Below, piece by piece: positions 36,293 through 45,679 of a stretch of DNA of 64,000 nucleotides; position 1 is the stretch's first letter; the number at the start of each line of letters is the position of its first letter. The notes under the pieces are model-generated. The model worked only from the letters and a program-made list of their open reading frames with translations, was not told where the DNA came from and ran no database searches. Position numbers and translations under genes: made by a program. This DNA comes from Psychromonas sp. L1A2 (GTDB lineage: Bacteria; Pseudomonadota; Gammaproteobacteria; Enterobacterales; Psychromonadaceae), in contig NZ_WUAG01000001.1 of NCBI RefSeq assembly GCF_009828855.1, positions 434,001-498,000 of the forward strand. Reading direction: 5' to 3'.

Positions 36293-37798
36293 ATGTTGAA
36301 TGCTAAATCTCAGGGTAAATTGTTAGTTGTTGAAGATGATGCTGGTTTACGTGAGGCTTTAATTGATACGTTATTATTAGCGGGTTATGACTGTGAAGAA
36401 GTTGATAGTGCAGAGTCTGCATTAGTTGAGCTTAATAATGCGAAGGTCAATAACGCTTGCTACGATTTAGTGATTAGTGATATTCAAATGGGTGGTATGA
36501 GTGGCTTAACGCTATTAAAAAATATTAAGAACAAGTACCCTGAAATACCTGTTTTATTAATGACGGCTTATGCGACTATTGATGACGCTGTTAAAGCAAT
36601 TCGTGATGGGGCAATTGATTACCTTGCTAAACCCTTTTCACCGGAAGTTTTATTAAATCAAGTTAGTCGTTATGCGCCTGTTTATAAGGTGTCGTCACGC
36701 ACGCCTGTTTTCGGTGATTCGAGTACGGCGGCTTTATTTAAAGTGGCTGATAAAGTCGCTGCGACTGATGCATCGGTTATGATAACTGGCCCAAGTGGGT
36801 CAGGGAAAGAAGTGTTGTCGCGCTATTTACATGATAAATCATCGCGAAAAGACGAAGCTTTTGTTGCCATTAACTGTGGTGCAATTCCAGATACTATGCT
36901 CGAATCTACTTTATTTGGGTATGAAAAAGGGGCCTTTACTGGTGCAATTCAAGCGTGCCCTGGTAAATTTGAACAAGCACAAAACGGGACTATTTTATTA
37001 GATGAAATCACTGAAATGCCACTAGAGCTTCAGGTAAAATTATTACGTGTTTTACAAGAAAAAGAAGTCGAGCGTTTAGGCTCTCGTAAAACCATTAAAT
37101 TAAATGTACGAGTGTTAGCGACAAGTAACCGTGACCTAAAAAAAGCAGTCGAGGCAGGCACTTTTCGTGAAGATTTATATTATCGTCTTAATGTATTCCC
37201 ATTACAGTGGTTACCATTACAACAACGCAAAGGCGATATTCTTCCACTTGCAGAGCATTTGTTAGCACATCATGCGATGGAGCAATCATCGGCTATTCCT
37301 GTGTTATCTGAACAAGCGAAGCAACGTTTATCCTCTTATGCTTGGCCTGGCAATGTACGTGAACTTGATAATGTCATGCAGCGCGCATTGATTTTATCGA
37401 GCAGTCAAACCATTGGTTGTGATGCATTGATTTTAGAAGATCAGCAATTTGAGCATATTTTACAGTCAGTGAGTGATGATACTTCTTTTGATGAGAAGAG
37501 TGAGGCTGATAGTTCTGCGTTTACTACCGATGTTATTAAGCATGCAGCTGAATGTGTGCCAGTAGTGGATAGCGTCATAAAAAATACCCCTATAAATACT
37601 ATTCCTACAACTCAACCCATTATTGAGGAAGTATTAGGGCAAGGCTTAAAACAACAAGAGCAAAAAATCATTTTAGATGCATTGCAAACTTGCCGAGGTA
37701 AACGCAAAGATGTCGCTGAATTATTAGGAATTAGCCCTCGTACTTTACGTTATAAAATTGCACGTATGAAAGAACAAGGTATCGCATTGCCTGTTTAG
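36293..37798 (+). CDS. flrC: Flagellar response regulator FlrC (FleR), sigma-54 activator
   Basis: 501 residues. The receiver domain occupies residues 8-130 with phospho-Asp63 (DLVISDIQM), acidic pair E14-D15-D16 and the switch Thr/Lys (LMTAYA, LAKPF). The AAA+ domain has GPSGSGKE, GAFTGA and LLDEITEMP. A linker of about 90 residues leads to a Fis-type helix-turn-helix (RKDVAELLGISPRTLRYKIA). It activates class III flagellar genes, probably fliD here. In Vibrio, flrC is followed by fliE-fliF; here an iron transporter follows. Confidence 0.95.
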   Translation: MLNAKSQGKLLVVEDDAGLREALIDTLLLAGYDCEEVDSAESALVELNNAKVNNACYDLVISDIQMGGMSGLTLLKNIKNKYPEIPVLLMTAYATIDDAVKAIRDGAIDYLAKPFSPEVLLNQVSRYAPVYKVSSRTPVFGDSSTAALFKVADKVAATDASVMITGPSGSGKEVLSRYLHDKSSRKDEAFVAINCGAIPDTMLESTLFGYEKGAFTGAIQACPGKFEQAQNGTILLDEITEMPLELQVKLLRVLQEKEVERLGSRKTIKLNVRVLATSNRDLKKAVEAGTFREDLYYRLNVFPLQWLPLQQRKGDILPLAEHLLAHHAMEQSSAIPVLSEQAKQRLSSYAWPGNVRELDNVMQRALILSSSQTIGCDALILEDQQFEHILQSVSDDTSFDEKSEADSSAFTTDVIKHAAECVPVVDSVIKNTPINTIPTTQPIIEEVLGQGLKQQEQKIILDALQTCRGKRKDVAELLGISPRTLRYKIARMKEQGIALPV

Positions 37799-37942
37799 TT
37801 TTTTATCATTAATTATAGATTGTAAATTCTGAAGGGAAATTCTAAACATTGACATCAAGCTGTTGATTTTTAGCCTTTTGAATTTCCTGTTGATTTATTT
37901 TATTTCTTATCGCAAATAGTTATAAAAATTAAACTTGTAAAT

Positions 37943-37961
37943 AGTAATTGTTATCATTACA
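37943..37961 (+). promoter_or_regulatory. Fur-box-like site before the iron transporter
   Basis: AGTAATTGTTATCATTACA matches the 19-bp Fur consensus GATAATGATAATCATTATC at 12 positions and is partly palindromic. It lies about 42 bp before the start of the Fe(III)-binding protein gene, where a repressor would block transcription. Confidence 0.55.
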
Positions 37962-38002
37962 ATGCCAGTTCTTAATAATTATGCTATTTAAAGGAATAAT
38001 TG

Positions 38003-39022
38003 ATGTCTATTCAAAAAGGTTTAACTATCTTACTTGCAGGTGCGTCTGTGCTAACAAGTTCAATGTCTTTTGCTGCTGAAGAAGTGAATGTTTACTCTTA
38101 CCGTCAACCGTTTTTAATTGAACCAATGATGAAAGAGTTCACTGCTGAAACAGGCGTCAAAGTAAATGTTTTATTCGCTAAAAAAGGCTTAATTGAACGC
38201 ATTAAACGTGAAGGAGAGTTATCTAAAGCTGACCTTATGTTAACGTCAGACTTCAGTCGTTTAGCTTTATTTACTGAAGATGGCTTAGCGCAACCAGTTG
38301 AGAGCGATGTGTTAGATAAAAATATCCCAAGTAAATTCCATGGTGCGACAAAAGAATGGTTTGCATTAACTAGCCGAGCTCGTACTATTTACTCTTCAGT
38401 TGAGCGTGTTGGCCCTACACCGAATATTACGTACCAAGATTTAGCAACACCTGCTTTTAAAGGCAAGGTATGTATGCGTTCAGGTAAACATCCTTACAAT
38501 ATCTCGCTATTAGCATCAATTATCGCTCATGAAGGCGAAGCTAAAGCAAAAACATGGTTAGAAGGTTTAAAAGCTAACTTAGCACGTAAACCACAAGGTA
38601 ATGATCGTGCTCAAGTGAAAGCAGTTAAAGAAGGTTTATGTGATTACGCATTAACTAACAGCTACTACTTAGGTAAAATGTTAAACGATCCTAAACAAGT
38701 TTCTTGGGCTGAAGCCGTTCACATTAACTTCCCTAATCAAGCAACTACGGGTACACACGTAAATGTAAGTGGTATTTCTTTAGCTAAATATGCTCCTAAT
38801 AAAGAAAATGCAATTAAGCTGATGGAATTTTTATCGGGTGATGTAGCACAAGGAATGTATGCTGAGATTAACTATGAATATCCTGTTAAAGAAGACGTAA
38901 AACCTTCTAAATTGGTTGCATCTTGGGGCGAGTTTAAGCAAGACGATATCAAATTATCTGATATAGCTGCACAACATAAAACGGCTATTAAGTTAATGGA
39001 TGAAGTGAAATTTGATCTCTAA
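38003..39022 (+). CDS. fbpA: Fe(III) ABC transporter, periplasmic substrate-binding protein
   Basis: 339 residues. The signal peptide MSIQKGLTILLAGASVLTSS has a probable cut after FAA before EEVNVYSYR. Family motifs of the FbpA/FutA class include LFAKKGLIERIKREGELSKA, VGPTPNITYQDLATPAFKGK and LTNSYYLGKML, with the Tyr pair that would bind ferric iron. The frame extends to a TTG at 38000; the ATG at 38003 has AAGGA seven bases upstream. A Fur-like box precedes it and the permease and ATPase genes follow. Confidence 0.9.
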   Translation: MSIQKGLTILLAGASVLTSSMSFAAEEVNVYSYRQPFLIEPMMKEFTAETGVKVNVLFAKKGLIERIKREGELSKADLMLTSDFSRLALFTEDGLAQPVESDVLDKNIPSKFHGATKEWFALTSRARTIYSSVERVGPTPNITYQDLATPAFKGKVCMRSGKHPYNISLLASIIAHEGEAKAKTWLEGLKANLARKPQGNDRAQVKAVKEGLCDYALTNSYYLGKMLNDPKQVSWAEAVHINFPNQATTGTHVNVSGISLAKYAPNKENAIKLMEFLSGDVAQGMYAEINYEYPVKEDVKPSKLVASWGEFKQDDIKLSDIAAQHKTAIKLMDEVKFDL

Positions 39023-40646
39023 GTCTTCATATTTATACAAGTTACTGCCTTGGGCGGTAACTTGTATTTTGTTATGTCCAATCATTGCTATTTTTTTAAG
39101 TGCTTTTGTCATCGATGAAAGTGGTAGCTTTTCACATCTTATTGATACCGTTTTACTCACCTACATTAGCAATTCCATTCTCGTTATTTTATTCGTTGTT
39201 TTACTGAGTATTTTATTTGCGATGCCTTGCGCTTGGTTTGTCGCTTGTTGTGATTTCCCTTCTCGTGAAAAACTCCAATGGGCGTTAATGCTGCCTCTGG
39301 CGATGCCGCCTTATATTATTGCTATCGTTTATACCGATTTATTAGATTTTACCGGACCAGTACAACTTGCTTTACGGGAGTTGTTTAGCTGGCAGTCTAT
39401 TGATGATTATTACTTTCCTGATATTCGCACCATTTTTGGTGCTTCTGTCATTTTGGCGTTATCACTTTTCCCTTATTTATATTTGTTATTACGTAGTGCT
39501 TTTTTAACGCAATCTGCAGGCTTGTTTCAAGCGGCTAGAACACTGGGTTTATCTCCAATCCAAGCATTTTGGCGAGTCAGTATTCCTCTCTCTCGTTCTG
39601 CTATGGCGGTCGGTGTTTCATTAATTGCGATGGAAACCTTAGGTGATTTTGCGACGGTGAATTATTTTGCTGTGCATACTCTAACCACTGCAATATACGA
39701 CACTTGGTTGGAACTCGGAAGTTTAACTACGGCTGCCAAAATATCTTCAATGATGTTATTAGCTATTGTGGTTCTTATCTCTTTAGAAAACTATAGTCGC
39801 CGTAAACAACAAGTTTATCAACGTAATAGTAATGGCAGTGTAGACCTTCGTTTTACCTTAACCGGTTGGAAGAAGTGGGGCGTATTGGGTTTTACTTGGT
39901 CTTTAGTCAGTTTTTCGCTGTTTATTCCTATTGCTACTTTAGTATATTATGCCGTTCACTATTTTACAGAGTCGTTAAATGATGACTTAATTAATTATAC
40001 GATGAACAGTTTATGGCTCGCTTTTCTCGTCGCTATCTTAGCGTTAGCAGTTGCACTCATTGTTAATTTTTATCAACGTTTAAGCCCCGGGTTTGCTGCT
40101 AAATCAGCGATACGCTTATCTTCTCTTGGTTATGCCGTACCTGGCACGGTCGTTGCGATTGGTGTTTTGATACCGTTAACCAGTTTTGATTTATTGTTAA
40201 ACGATTTCTTATTAAGTTGGGATTTACCTCCCGTAGGCTTAATACTATCAGGTTCATTAGTTATTTTAGTACTTGGTTATTTAGTACGCTTCAGCGCAAT
40301 TGCGGTAGGCAGTGTGGATAGTAGTTTAGTGCAGGTTTCACCTTCTCTGGAACTGGCTTCTAGAACATTAGGCAATGGACCTATTAAAACATTGTGGCGA
40401 GTTAATATTCCTTTAATTAAAAAAGGTATGTTAACCGCATTTATTTTGGTATTTATCGAAGCAATGAAAGAGTTACCTGCCGCGTTACTTTTGCGCCCAT
40501 TTAATTTTGAAACATTAGCAACTTATGTTTATCAATTTGTTTCTGACGAAATGATAGAATACGCAGCATTGCCTGCTTTGATGATAATCGCATTAGGCTT
40601 AATTCCATTTATTGTTGTGAATCGTTTGCTGGAGAAAAAGCGTTAA
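39012..40646 (+). CDS. fbpB: Fe(III) ABC transporter permease (fused, two BPD domains)
   Basis: 544 residues with about 12 membrane helices. There are two copies of the binding-protein-dependent permease module, each with the EAA-type loop: AARTLGLSPIQAFWRVSIPL near residue 175 and ASRTLGNGPIKTLWRVNIPL near residue 455. This fused form is typical of FbpB/SfuB. Start is TTG at 39012, overlapping the fbpA end by 11 bp, with GAAGTGAAA upstream. It forms the channel together with the ATPase that overlaps its end. Confidence 0.9.
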   Translation: MISKSSYLYKLLPWAVTCILLCPIIAIFLSAFVIDESGSFSHLIDTVLLTYISNSILVILFVVLLSILFAMPCAWFVACCDFPSREKLQWALMLPLAMPPYIIAIVYTDLLDFTGPVQLALRELFSWQSIDDYYFPDIRTIFGASVILALSLFPYLYLLLRSAFLTQSAGLFQAARTLGLSPIQAFWRVSIPLSRSAMAVGVSLIAMETLGDFATVNYFAVHTLTTAIYDTWLELGSLTTAAKISSMMLLAIVVLISLENYSRRKQQVYQRNSNGSVDLRFTLTGWKKWGVLGFTWSLVSFSLFIPIATLVYYAVHYFTESLNDDLINYTMNSLWLAFLVAILALAVALIVNFYQRLSPGFAAKSAIRLSSLGYAVPGTVVAIGVLIPLTSFDLLLNDFLLSWDLPPVGLILSGSLVILVLGYLVRFSAIAVGSVDSSLVQVSPSLELASRTLGNGPIKTLWRVNIPLIKKGMLTAFILVFIEAMKELPAALLLRPFNFETLATYVYQFVSDEMIEYAALPALMIIALGLIPFIVVNRLLEKKR

Positions 40647-41713
40647 TGAGTGCGTTAAAAATTGAAAACCTCAGTTGTTCATATCAAAAAACAGCTGTTT
40701 TAGAAGCCTTAGATTTAACTTTAAATGATAATGAAATAGTGTGTTTACTGGGTGAGAGTGGCTGCGGGAAAACAACATTGCTAAGAGCTGTTGCCGGCTT
40801 ACAAACAGAACTAACAGGCAAAATTAGTATTCGACAAAAAGTGTTAAACGATGAAAAAACTTATACACCACCAGAGCAAAGAAAAATAGGGCTGATCTTT
40901 CAAGATTATGCACTTTTCCCGCATTTGAATGTATTTGATAATGTGGCTTTCTCACTGACTAATAAGCTCTCTAAAGCAGAGAAACAGCAGCGTGTTGACA
41001 GTGTTTTATCATTAGTTCAATTGAGTGAGTTGGCTAAACGCTTTCCACATCAGTTATCGGGTGGGCAACAGCAACGTATTGCTATTGCACGAGCTCTCGC
41101 TTATCAACCTGAATTAATGTTATTAGACGAACCCTTTTCTAACTTAGATCAACATGTTCGTTTTCAACTTATTAATGAAATCCGCCAACTATTTAAACAA
41201 CATCAAATGAGTGCATTATTTGTCACCCACTCGAAAGAAGAAGGTTTTGCTTTTGCGGATCGTATTGCATTAATGCAAGCGGGAAAAATTGTACAAATAG
41301 ACACGGCACAAAAATTATATCGCCAACCTAATTCAGCGTACGTTGCGGACTTTATGGGGCAATCAAATTATATAGATGTCACTGTCGTTGATAAATTCAG
41401 TTATCAGGGCTGTTTTGGTTTATTAGGCAGTAATAGTGTCATTGAGCATAGTATTGGTAAGCAACTGCGTTTATTGCTTCGTCCTGAGCATATTAATATT
41501 GTGCCTGACTTAAATGGTTTAGCGATGGTTAAACAAGTCGATTTTCAAGGGGCAATGCAACAAATTACGGTTCAGTTTAATCAACAGAGTTTCATTGTTA
41601 GGCATAGTAATCACTGTAATGATTGTTTACAGTTTGAGGTTGGTGATAAAGTCACTTTAACGGTCTTAAACCATGACTTTGTAACCTTTGAGTCTGAAAC
41701 TAATACTGAATAA
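40646..41713 (+). CDS. fbpC: Fe(III) ABC transporter ATP-binding protein
   Basis: 355 residues. Walker A GESGCGKTT at about 36-44, Q-loop FQDYALFPHL, signature LSGGQQQRIAIARAL, Walker B LMLLDEPFSNLD, H-loop VTHSKEE. The C-terminal ~110 residues form a TOBE-like regulatory domain (LRLLLRPEHINIV). The start codon overlaps the fbpB stop (TAATG). The nearest families are FbpC and other iron or spermidine importers; the partner genes favour iron. Confidence 0.9.
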   Translation: MSALKIENLSCSYQKTAVLEALDLTLNDNEIVCLLGESGCGKTTLLRAVAGLQTELTGKISIRQKVLNDEKTYTPPEQRKIGLIFQDYALFPHLNVFDNVAFSLTNKLSKAEKQQRVDSVLSLVQLSELAKRFPHQLSGGQQQRIAIARALAYQPELMLLDEPFSNLDQHVRFQLINEIRQLFKQHQMSALFVTHSKEEGFAFADRIALMQAGKIVQIDTAQKLYRQPNSAYVADFMGQSNYIDVTVVDKFSYQGCFGLLGSNSVIEHSIGKQLRLLLRPEHINIVPDLNGLAMVKQVDFQGAMQQITVQFNQQSFIVRHSNHCNDCLQFEVGDKVTLTVLNHDFVTFESETNTE

Positions 41714-41736
41714 TATTAATGAAATGATTCATCATT

Positions 41737-41775
41737 AAAAAGCCCGTTATGTGGAAAACATAATGGGCTTTTTTG
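41737..41775. terminator. Bidirectional terminator between fbpC and glnD
   Basis: AAAAGCCCGTTATGT pairs with ACATAATGGGCTTTT (one G-T pair) and is followed by TTTT on the plus strand. The A-run on the other side makes it usable by the convergent glnD transcript. Confidence 0.9.
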
Positions 41776-41819
41776 TGATTTGAACTAAACGCTTTCATTT
41801 AAATAAGCTATTTAGAAAA

Positions 41820-42968
41820 TTAAGTGCTTGGACTCAATTCATACATCAAACTCGCTTTTAAACTTTCTTCTTGCTCTTTAGTTAATGAATCGCCATCAGC
41901 TGTAGAGACAATAAATAAATCCTCTGCTCGTTCACCTATAGTCGATATTTTCGCGGTATCAAGCATTAAACCATGATCTACAAAAACCGTTCCAATATTG
42001 GCTAAAATACCTGGTGCATCAAATGCGACAACTTCGATTTGTGTACGTTTACGACGCGTTGGTAAGAAGGTGATTTTAGGTTCAAATTTAAAGGGACGTT
42101 TAACACGCTCTAATCGAATTAAGTTTGAGTTAATCACATCAGGTTTTAATAATGTATCAATAATGGCTTCACGTAAACGTTGGATTTTATCGTCATCAAT
42201 ATGTTCGCCATCTTCTTCCAATACTGTAAAAGTGCTTAGCGCATAGTTATCTCGACTGGATAGAATTTTTGCATCATGAACACTGAGCTTTTTATTATCG
42301 ATTTCAGTCACAACAGAAGAGAACAAGATCGGCATATCTTTATGATAGACAAAGATCTCGCTACCACCGCGTGCATTTTTAGTACTTATTAATACCATAG
42401 GCTTGCTATGATCTTTATGCTCTAACAAGTGCTGCGTGTGCCAGCAAATTTGTGCCGAGGTATAACGGAAAAAGTAGTTTAATCTAAAACGTTTCCACAA
42501 CGGTTTAACTTTATCTTCACTAATCCCTAACCCTGCTAAAATACCAAGCGCCTTAAGCTGACGATCGCGAATACGATCGCGAATATCTGGTGGGTTTTCT
42601 AAACCACGTCGTAACATGGTGAGTGTCTTATAATATAAATCTCTTAATAGAGAAGCTTTCCAACTATTCCATGTGTCTTCATTGGTTGCACAAATATCGG
42701 CAACGGTTAAGCAATATAATAAGTTAAGGTGTTTTTCATCTCTGACTGTTTTAGCAAATTCAATGATCACATTTGGATCACTAATATCTCGACGTTGAGC
42801 AGTCACTGACATGGTTAAGTGATGTTCAACTAACCAAGCAACCGCTTTACTTTCATAACGGCTAAGGCCATGCAACCCACAAAAGGCGAGTGCATCGACG
42901 GCACCTAAAGTTGAATGATCGCCTTGTTGCCCTTTGGCAATATCATGAAATATAGCCGCTAAAAACAA
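41820..42968 (-). CDS. glnD: GlnD uridylyltransferase/uridylyl-removing enzyme, C-terminal part
   Basis: 382 residues shown from the first ATG after the frameshift; the family frame actually continues from about 43046. It begins within the HD domain (FLAAIFHDIAKGQQGDHSTL), which removes UMP from PII, and ends with two ACT domains (VEVVAFDAPGILANIGTVFV, AKISTIGERAEDLFIVST) that sense glutamine. With the upstream piece, the span 41820-44431 is 2612 bp. That is one base short of 871 codons, the normal GlnD size, so this is one gene split by a single-base loss. Confidence 0.85.
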   Translation of the reverse strand: MFLAAIFHDIAKGQQGDHSTLGAVDALAFCGLHGLSRYESKAVAWLVEHHLTMSVTAQRRDISDPNVIIEFAKTVRDEKHLNLLYCLTVADICATNEDTWNSWKASLLRDLYYKTLTMLRRGLENPPDIRDRIRDRQLKALGILAGLGISEDKVKPLWKRFRLNYFFRYTSAQICWHTQHLLEHKDHSKPMVLISTKNARGGSEIFVYHKDMPILFSSVVTEIDNKKLSVHDAKILSSRDNYALSTFTVLEEDGEHIDDDKIQRLREAIIDTLLKPDVINSNLIRLERVKRPFKFEPKITFLPTRRKRTQIEVVAFDAPGILANIGTVFVDHGLMLDTAKISTIGERAEDLFIVSTADGDSLTKEQEESLKASLMYELSPST

Positions 42969-43006
42969 TAACTCAGGTTTTTCTAATGATCGAAATATTT
43001 CATGTG

Positions 43007-44431
43007 CTAAAGGGTGATCGCTTTTACTTTTTGGATAATTATAAATAAATTTACAAGTTTATGTGTATGCGCATCTACGGTATAAGCATGGAATAGATCA
43101 AATTGCATTTGCCCCACAATACGGCTCCACTGTGGGATATAAGCGGCTAATACACCGTATTCATACATTAATGTGAAAGGCAGTCCCATACCGCGAGGAT
43201 GCTTAATAATTTCCATAAAAATAGTGCGACACTCTGGAATATTTTGTAGCCAGTGTGTTAAACAACGTCTTGCTTCTCGAAGCTCACGTAAAGTGCTCGA
43301 GTAAATTCCTTTAATGCGTTTATCATCGGCAATGTGTACAAATAATTGTAAAATAGATTCAGGGTTATCCTGGAAATAACCAGAAGAGGTTAGCTCTATC
43401 TTATTACCTCGGATTCTAAAGTGTTCATCTATCTCATGAAACTCTGTCGCGACATTACCTAAAATAGCCTCATTAAAATATTGTAATAACATTTCATTAA
43501 GCTCTTTCACTCGGCGAATGGTTTGATAGAACATTTTCATCATTTGTTCTACGGCTTCATTACGTTGACCGGTATAACCTAGCAGTTTAGCAACATCACT
43601 TTGGAAATCGAAAAGTAAACGGTTATCAGGGCGGTTTGTAACAGTATGCAGGGCAAATCGAATTGTCCATAATTGCGACTGACAATCACTTATTTCATGA
43701 TATTCAGCCTGAGTAATATAACCATATGACGTTAACTCTAAAAGGCTATGTGCATCAAAATGACGTTTTGAAACCCACGCAATAGTTTGTATATCACGTA
43801 GTCCACCACAGCCATTTTTAATATCAGGTTCTAGATTGTAACCATCGCCTCGGCAGTTTTTATGACGTCCAAACTGTTCTTCTTTTTTTACGGTAAAAAA
43901 TTGTGCTGATGGCCAGAAGTCACTTTCACCAATGACGTTTTGTAATTTTTCAAAGGTTTTTTCATTACCTTTAATTAAGCGTGATTCGATCATGCTGGTT
44001 GCGATGGTAATGTCTGCTTTACCTTGTTCTATGCAATCATTTATTGTGCGAACACTATTACCAACATCAAGTTTTAAATCCCATAGTAGGGTGATCAGTT
44101 GTCCTATTTTTTCTTCAGACTCTTTACTAAAACCATGATCAGATAAAATTAATAAGTCGATATCAGACTTTGGATGTAATTCACCTCGACCATATCCGCC
44201 AACCGCAAGTAGACTTAAATCAAAGCTTTCATTTAACCCAACTAGATCCCATAAACGGCTTAATAATTCGTCCACATAAAGTGCACGCATTGATACGATA
44301 TCATTAATGTGCTTTTTAGCTTTGAATTGTTCAAGTTGCCAGTCTGAAAATTGTTGTAGGTGTTGTTTGATAAAAGAAATGGTGAGATCTTGTTGCTGAA
44401 TATGTAGCGGGGAATAGTGTTCAAAGTCCAT
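43007..44431 (-). CDS. glnD: GlnD, N-terminal part (nucleotidyltransferase), ends at frameshift
   Basis: 474 residues. The nucleotidyltransferase domain has the active-site motif VGGYGRGELHPKSDIDLLIL (about residues 82-101), which uridylylates PII. A helical region with NGCGGLRDIQTIAWVSKRHF follows, then the start of the HD region (FDLFHAYTVDAHTHKLVNLF). After LVNLF the frame gives IIIQKVKAITL and stops, while the family sequence continues in the -1 frame (YNYPKSKSDHPLAHEIFRSL). The break is within about 43041-43052. Either a real mutation or a sequencing error. Confidence 0.85.
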   Translation of the reverse strand: MDFEHYSPLHIQQQDLTISFIKQHLQQFSDWQLEQFKAKKHINDIVSMRALYVDELLSRLWDLVGLNESFDLSLLAVGGYGRGELHPKSDIDLLILSDHGFSKESEEKIGQLITLLWDLKLDVGNSVRTINDCIEQGKADITIATSMIESRLIKGNEKTFEKLQNVIGESDFWPSAQFFTVKKEEQFGRHKNCRGDGYNLEPDIKNGCGGLRDIQTIAWVSKRHFDAHSLLELTSYGYITQAEYHEISDCQSQLWTIRFALHTVTNRPDNRLLFDFQSDVAKLLGYTGQRNEAVEQMMKMFYQTIRRVKELNEMLLQYFNEAILGNVATEFHEIDEHFRIRGNKIELTSSGYFQDNPESILQLFVHIADDKRIKGIYSSTLRELREARRCLTHWLQNIPECRTIFMEIIKHPRGMGLPFTLMYEYGVLAAYIPQWSRIVGQMQFDLFHAYTVDAHTHKLVNLFIIIQKVKAITL

Positions 44432-44448
44432 TTAAAGCCTCAATGTTG

Positions 44449-44482
44449 AAGCCTGCATTACTTACGTTAAGAAAGCAGGCTT
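44449..44482 (-). terminator. Inverted repeat between map and glnD
   Basis: AAGCCTGC (44449-44456) pairs with 44475-44482, with an 18-bp loop that can itself fold (CTTACGTTAAG). There is no T-run, so it may be an attenuator rather than a full terminator. Confidence 0.35.
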
Positions 44483-44491
44483 AATTCATAT

Positions 44492-45280
44492 TTATTCTGG
44501 GTTAATGATACGCTCAATTGTTTCTTCTGGGCGCAGTGTCAAAATCTCAACACCTGTTTCAGTCACTAATAATGTATGCTCCCATTGCATAGATAATTTT
44601 TTATCTTTGGTTACAACAGTCCATTCATCTTTTAATACTTTACAATCACGTTTACCAGCATTAAGCATTGGTTCAATAGTAAAACATTGACCCGCTTTTA
44701 ATACTTCGCCAGTGCCTTTCTTACCGTAGTGCAATACTTGCGGTTCTTCATGGAATCCAGCGCCAATACCGTGTCCACAATATTCACGTACGATTGAATA
44801 GTTGTGATTTTCTGCGTGTTTTTGGATAGCCGCACCGATATCGCCTAAACGAGCACCAGGCTTAACCATTTTAATACCGATGTATAAACATTCTTGTGTT
44901 ACACGCGCTAAACGATCAGCTAAGATAGATGGTTTTCCAACCATAAACATTTTAGACGTGTCACCGTGATAACCATCTTTAATAACAGTGATATCAATAT
45001 TTAATACATCACCTTCTTTTAAAGGTTTATCGTTGGGAATGCCATGGCATACGACATAGTTTAATGAAGTACAAATAGATTTAGGAAAACCGTGGTAATT
45101 CAATGGAGCTGGAATCCCTCCTTGCTCATTAACAATAAAATCATGGCATAGTTGATTTAGTTCGTTAGTGGTAACCCCTTTTTTAACATAAGGTTCAATC
45201 ATGGTTAATACATCTGCAGCTTGTTGGCCAGCAATACGCATTTTTTCTATTTCTTGAGCAGTTTTAATTAGTCCAGACAT
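44492..45280 (-). CDS. map: Methionine aminopeptidase
   Basis: 262 residues, type I. The metal ligands are in place: Asp pair in NIDITVIKDGYHGDTSKMF, His in YCGHGIGAGFHEEPQVLHYG, and Glu in FTIEPMLNAGK and QWEHTLLVT. It removes the initiator Met from nascent proteins. It is divergent from rpsB, the usual arrangement, with glnD downstream on the same strand. Confidence 0.97.
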   Translation of the reverse strand: MSGLIKTAQEIEKMRIAGQQAADVLTMIEPYVKKGVTTNELNQLCHDFIVNEQGGIPAPLNYHGFPKSICTSLNYVVCHGIPNDKPLKEGDVLNIDITVIKDGYHGDTSKMFMVGKPSILADRLARVTQECLYIGIKMVKPGARLGDIGAAIQKHAENHNYSIVREYCGHGIGAGFHEEPQVLHYGKKGTGEVLKAGQCFTIEPMLNAGKRDCKVLKDEWTVVTKDKKLSMQWEHTLLVTETGVEILTLRPEETIERIINPE

Positions 45281-45574
45281 GTCATATCTCTATACTTTGA
45301 ATAAAATGTTTATACCGTAACTATAAAGAGTTTTAGTCTCTGGTGCTAGATAAAATAACACTAACAAACCCCCACAGCGAACGTGGATTTCATCTCAGAA
45401 AAGGATGTTTAAAAATATGGTAATTAATACACTATTTATTGAGATATTTGCTTCGCTGTGGTATAAAGCGCTCCGAGATTGATAGATTAATTTTTTAGTC
45501 GCTTTCTTAAATAATCAGGATAATCCATTCATCATATTTAATGTGTTGAATTTAAAGGATTATTACTTAAATAA

Positions 45575-45650
45575 CACACACGCATCGACACGTCACTCGG
45601 GGTGCCTTTTTCTGTTTAAGAAATTAATGGTCGAGTGTATGGGATGTGTG
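45575..45650 (+). promoter_or_regulatory. Structured rpsB mRNA leader
   Basis: Within the 399-bp map-rpsB gap, CACACA (45575-45580) can pair with TGTGTG (45645-45650) and CACTCG (45594-45599) with CGAGTG (45632-45637), giving a nested stem just before the rpsB ribosome-binding site (AAAAGGAAA). S2 is known to repress its own operon through the rpsB leader in E. coli; that this element does the same is inferred. The other part of the gap (45281-45570) contains AT-rich sequence that should hold the map and rpsB promoters, but I cannot assign them with confidence. Confidence 0.5.
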
Positions 45651-45679
45651 GAGGCCTAACCCCCTAAAAGGAAATTCAA

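Noticed and set aside
45594-45640. Possible TPP riboswitch before rpsB because of the ACTCGGGGTGCC word
   Set aside because: The CTGAGA and later conserved thi-box elements are missing, and the downstream gene is not thiamine-related.
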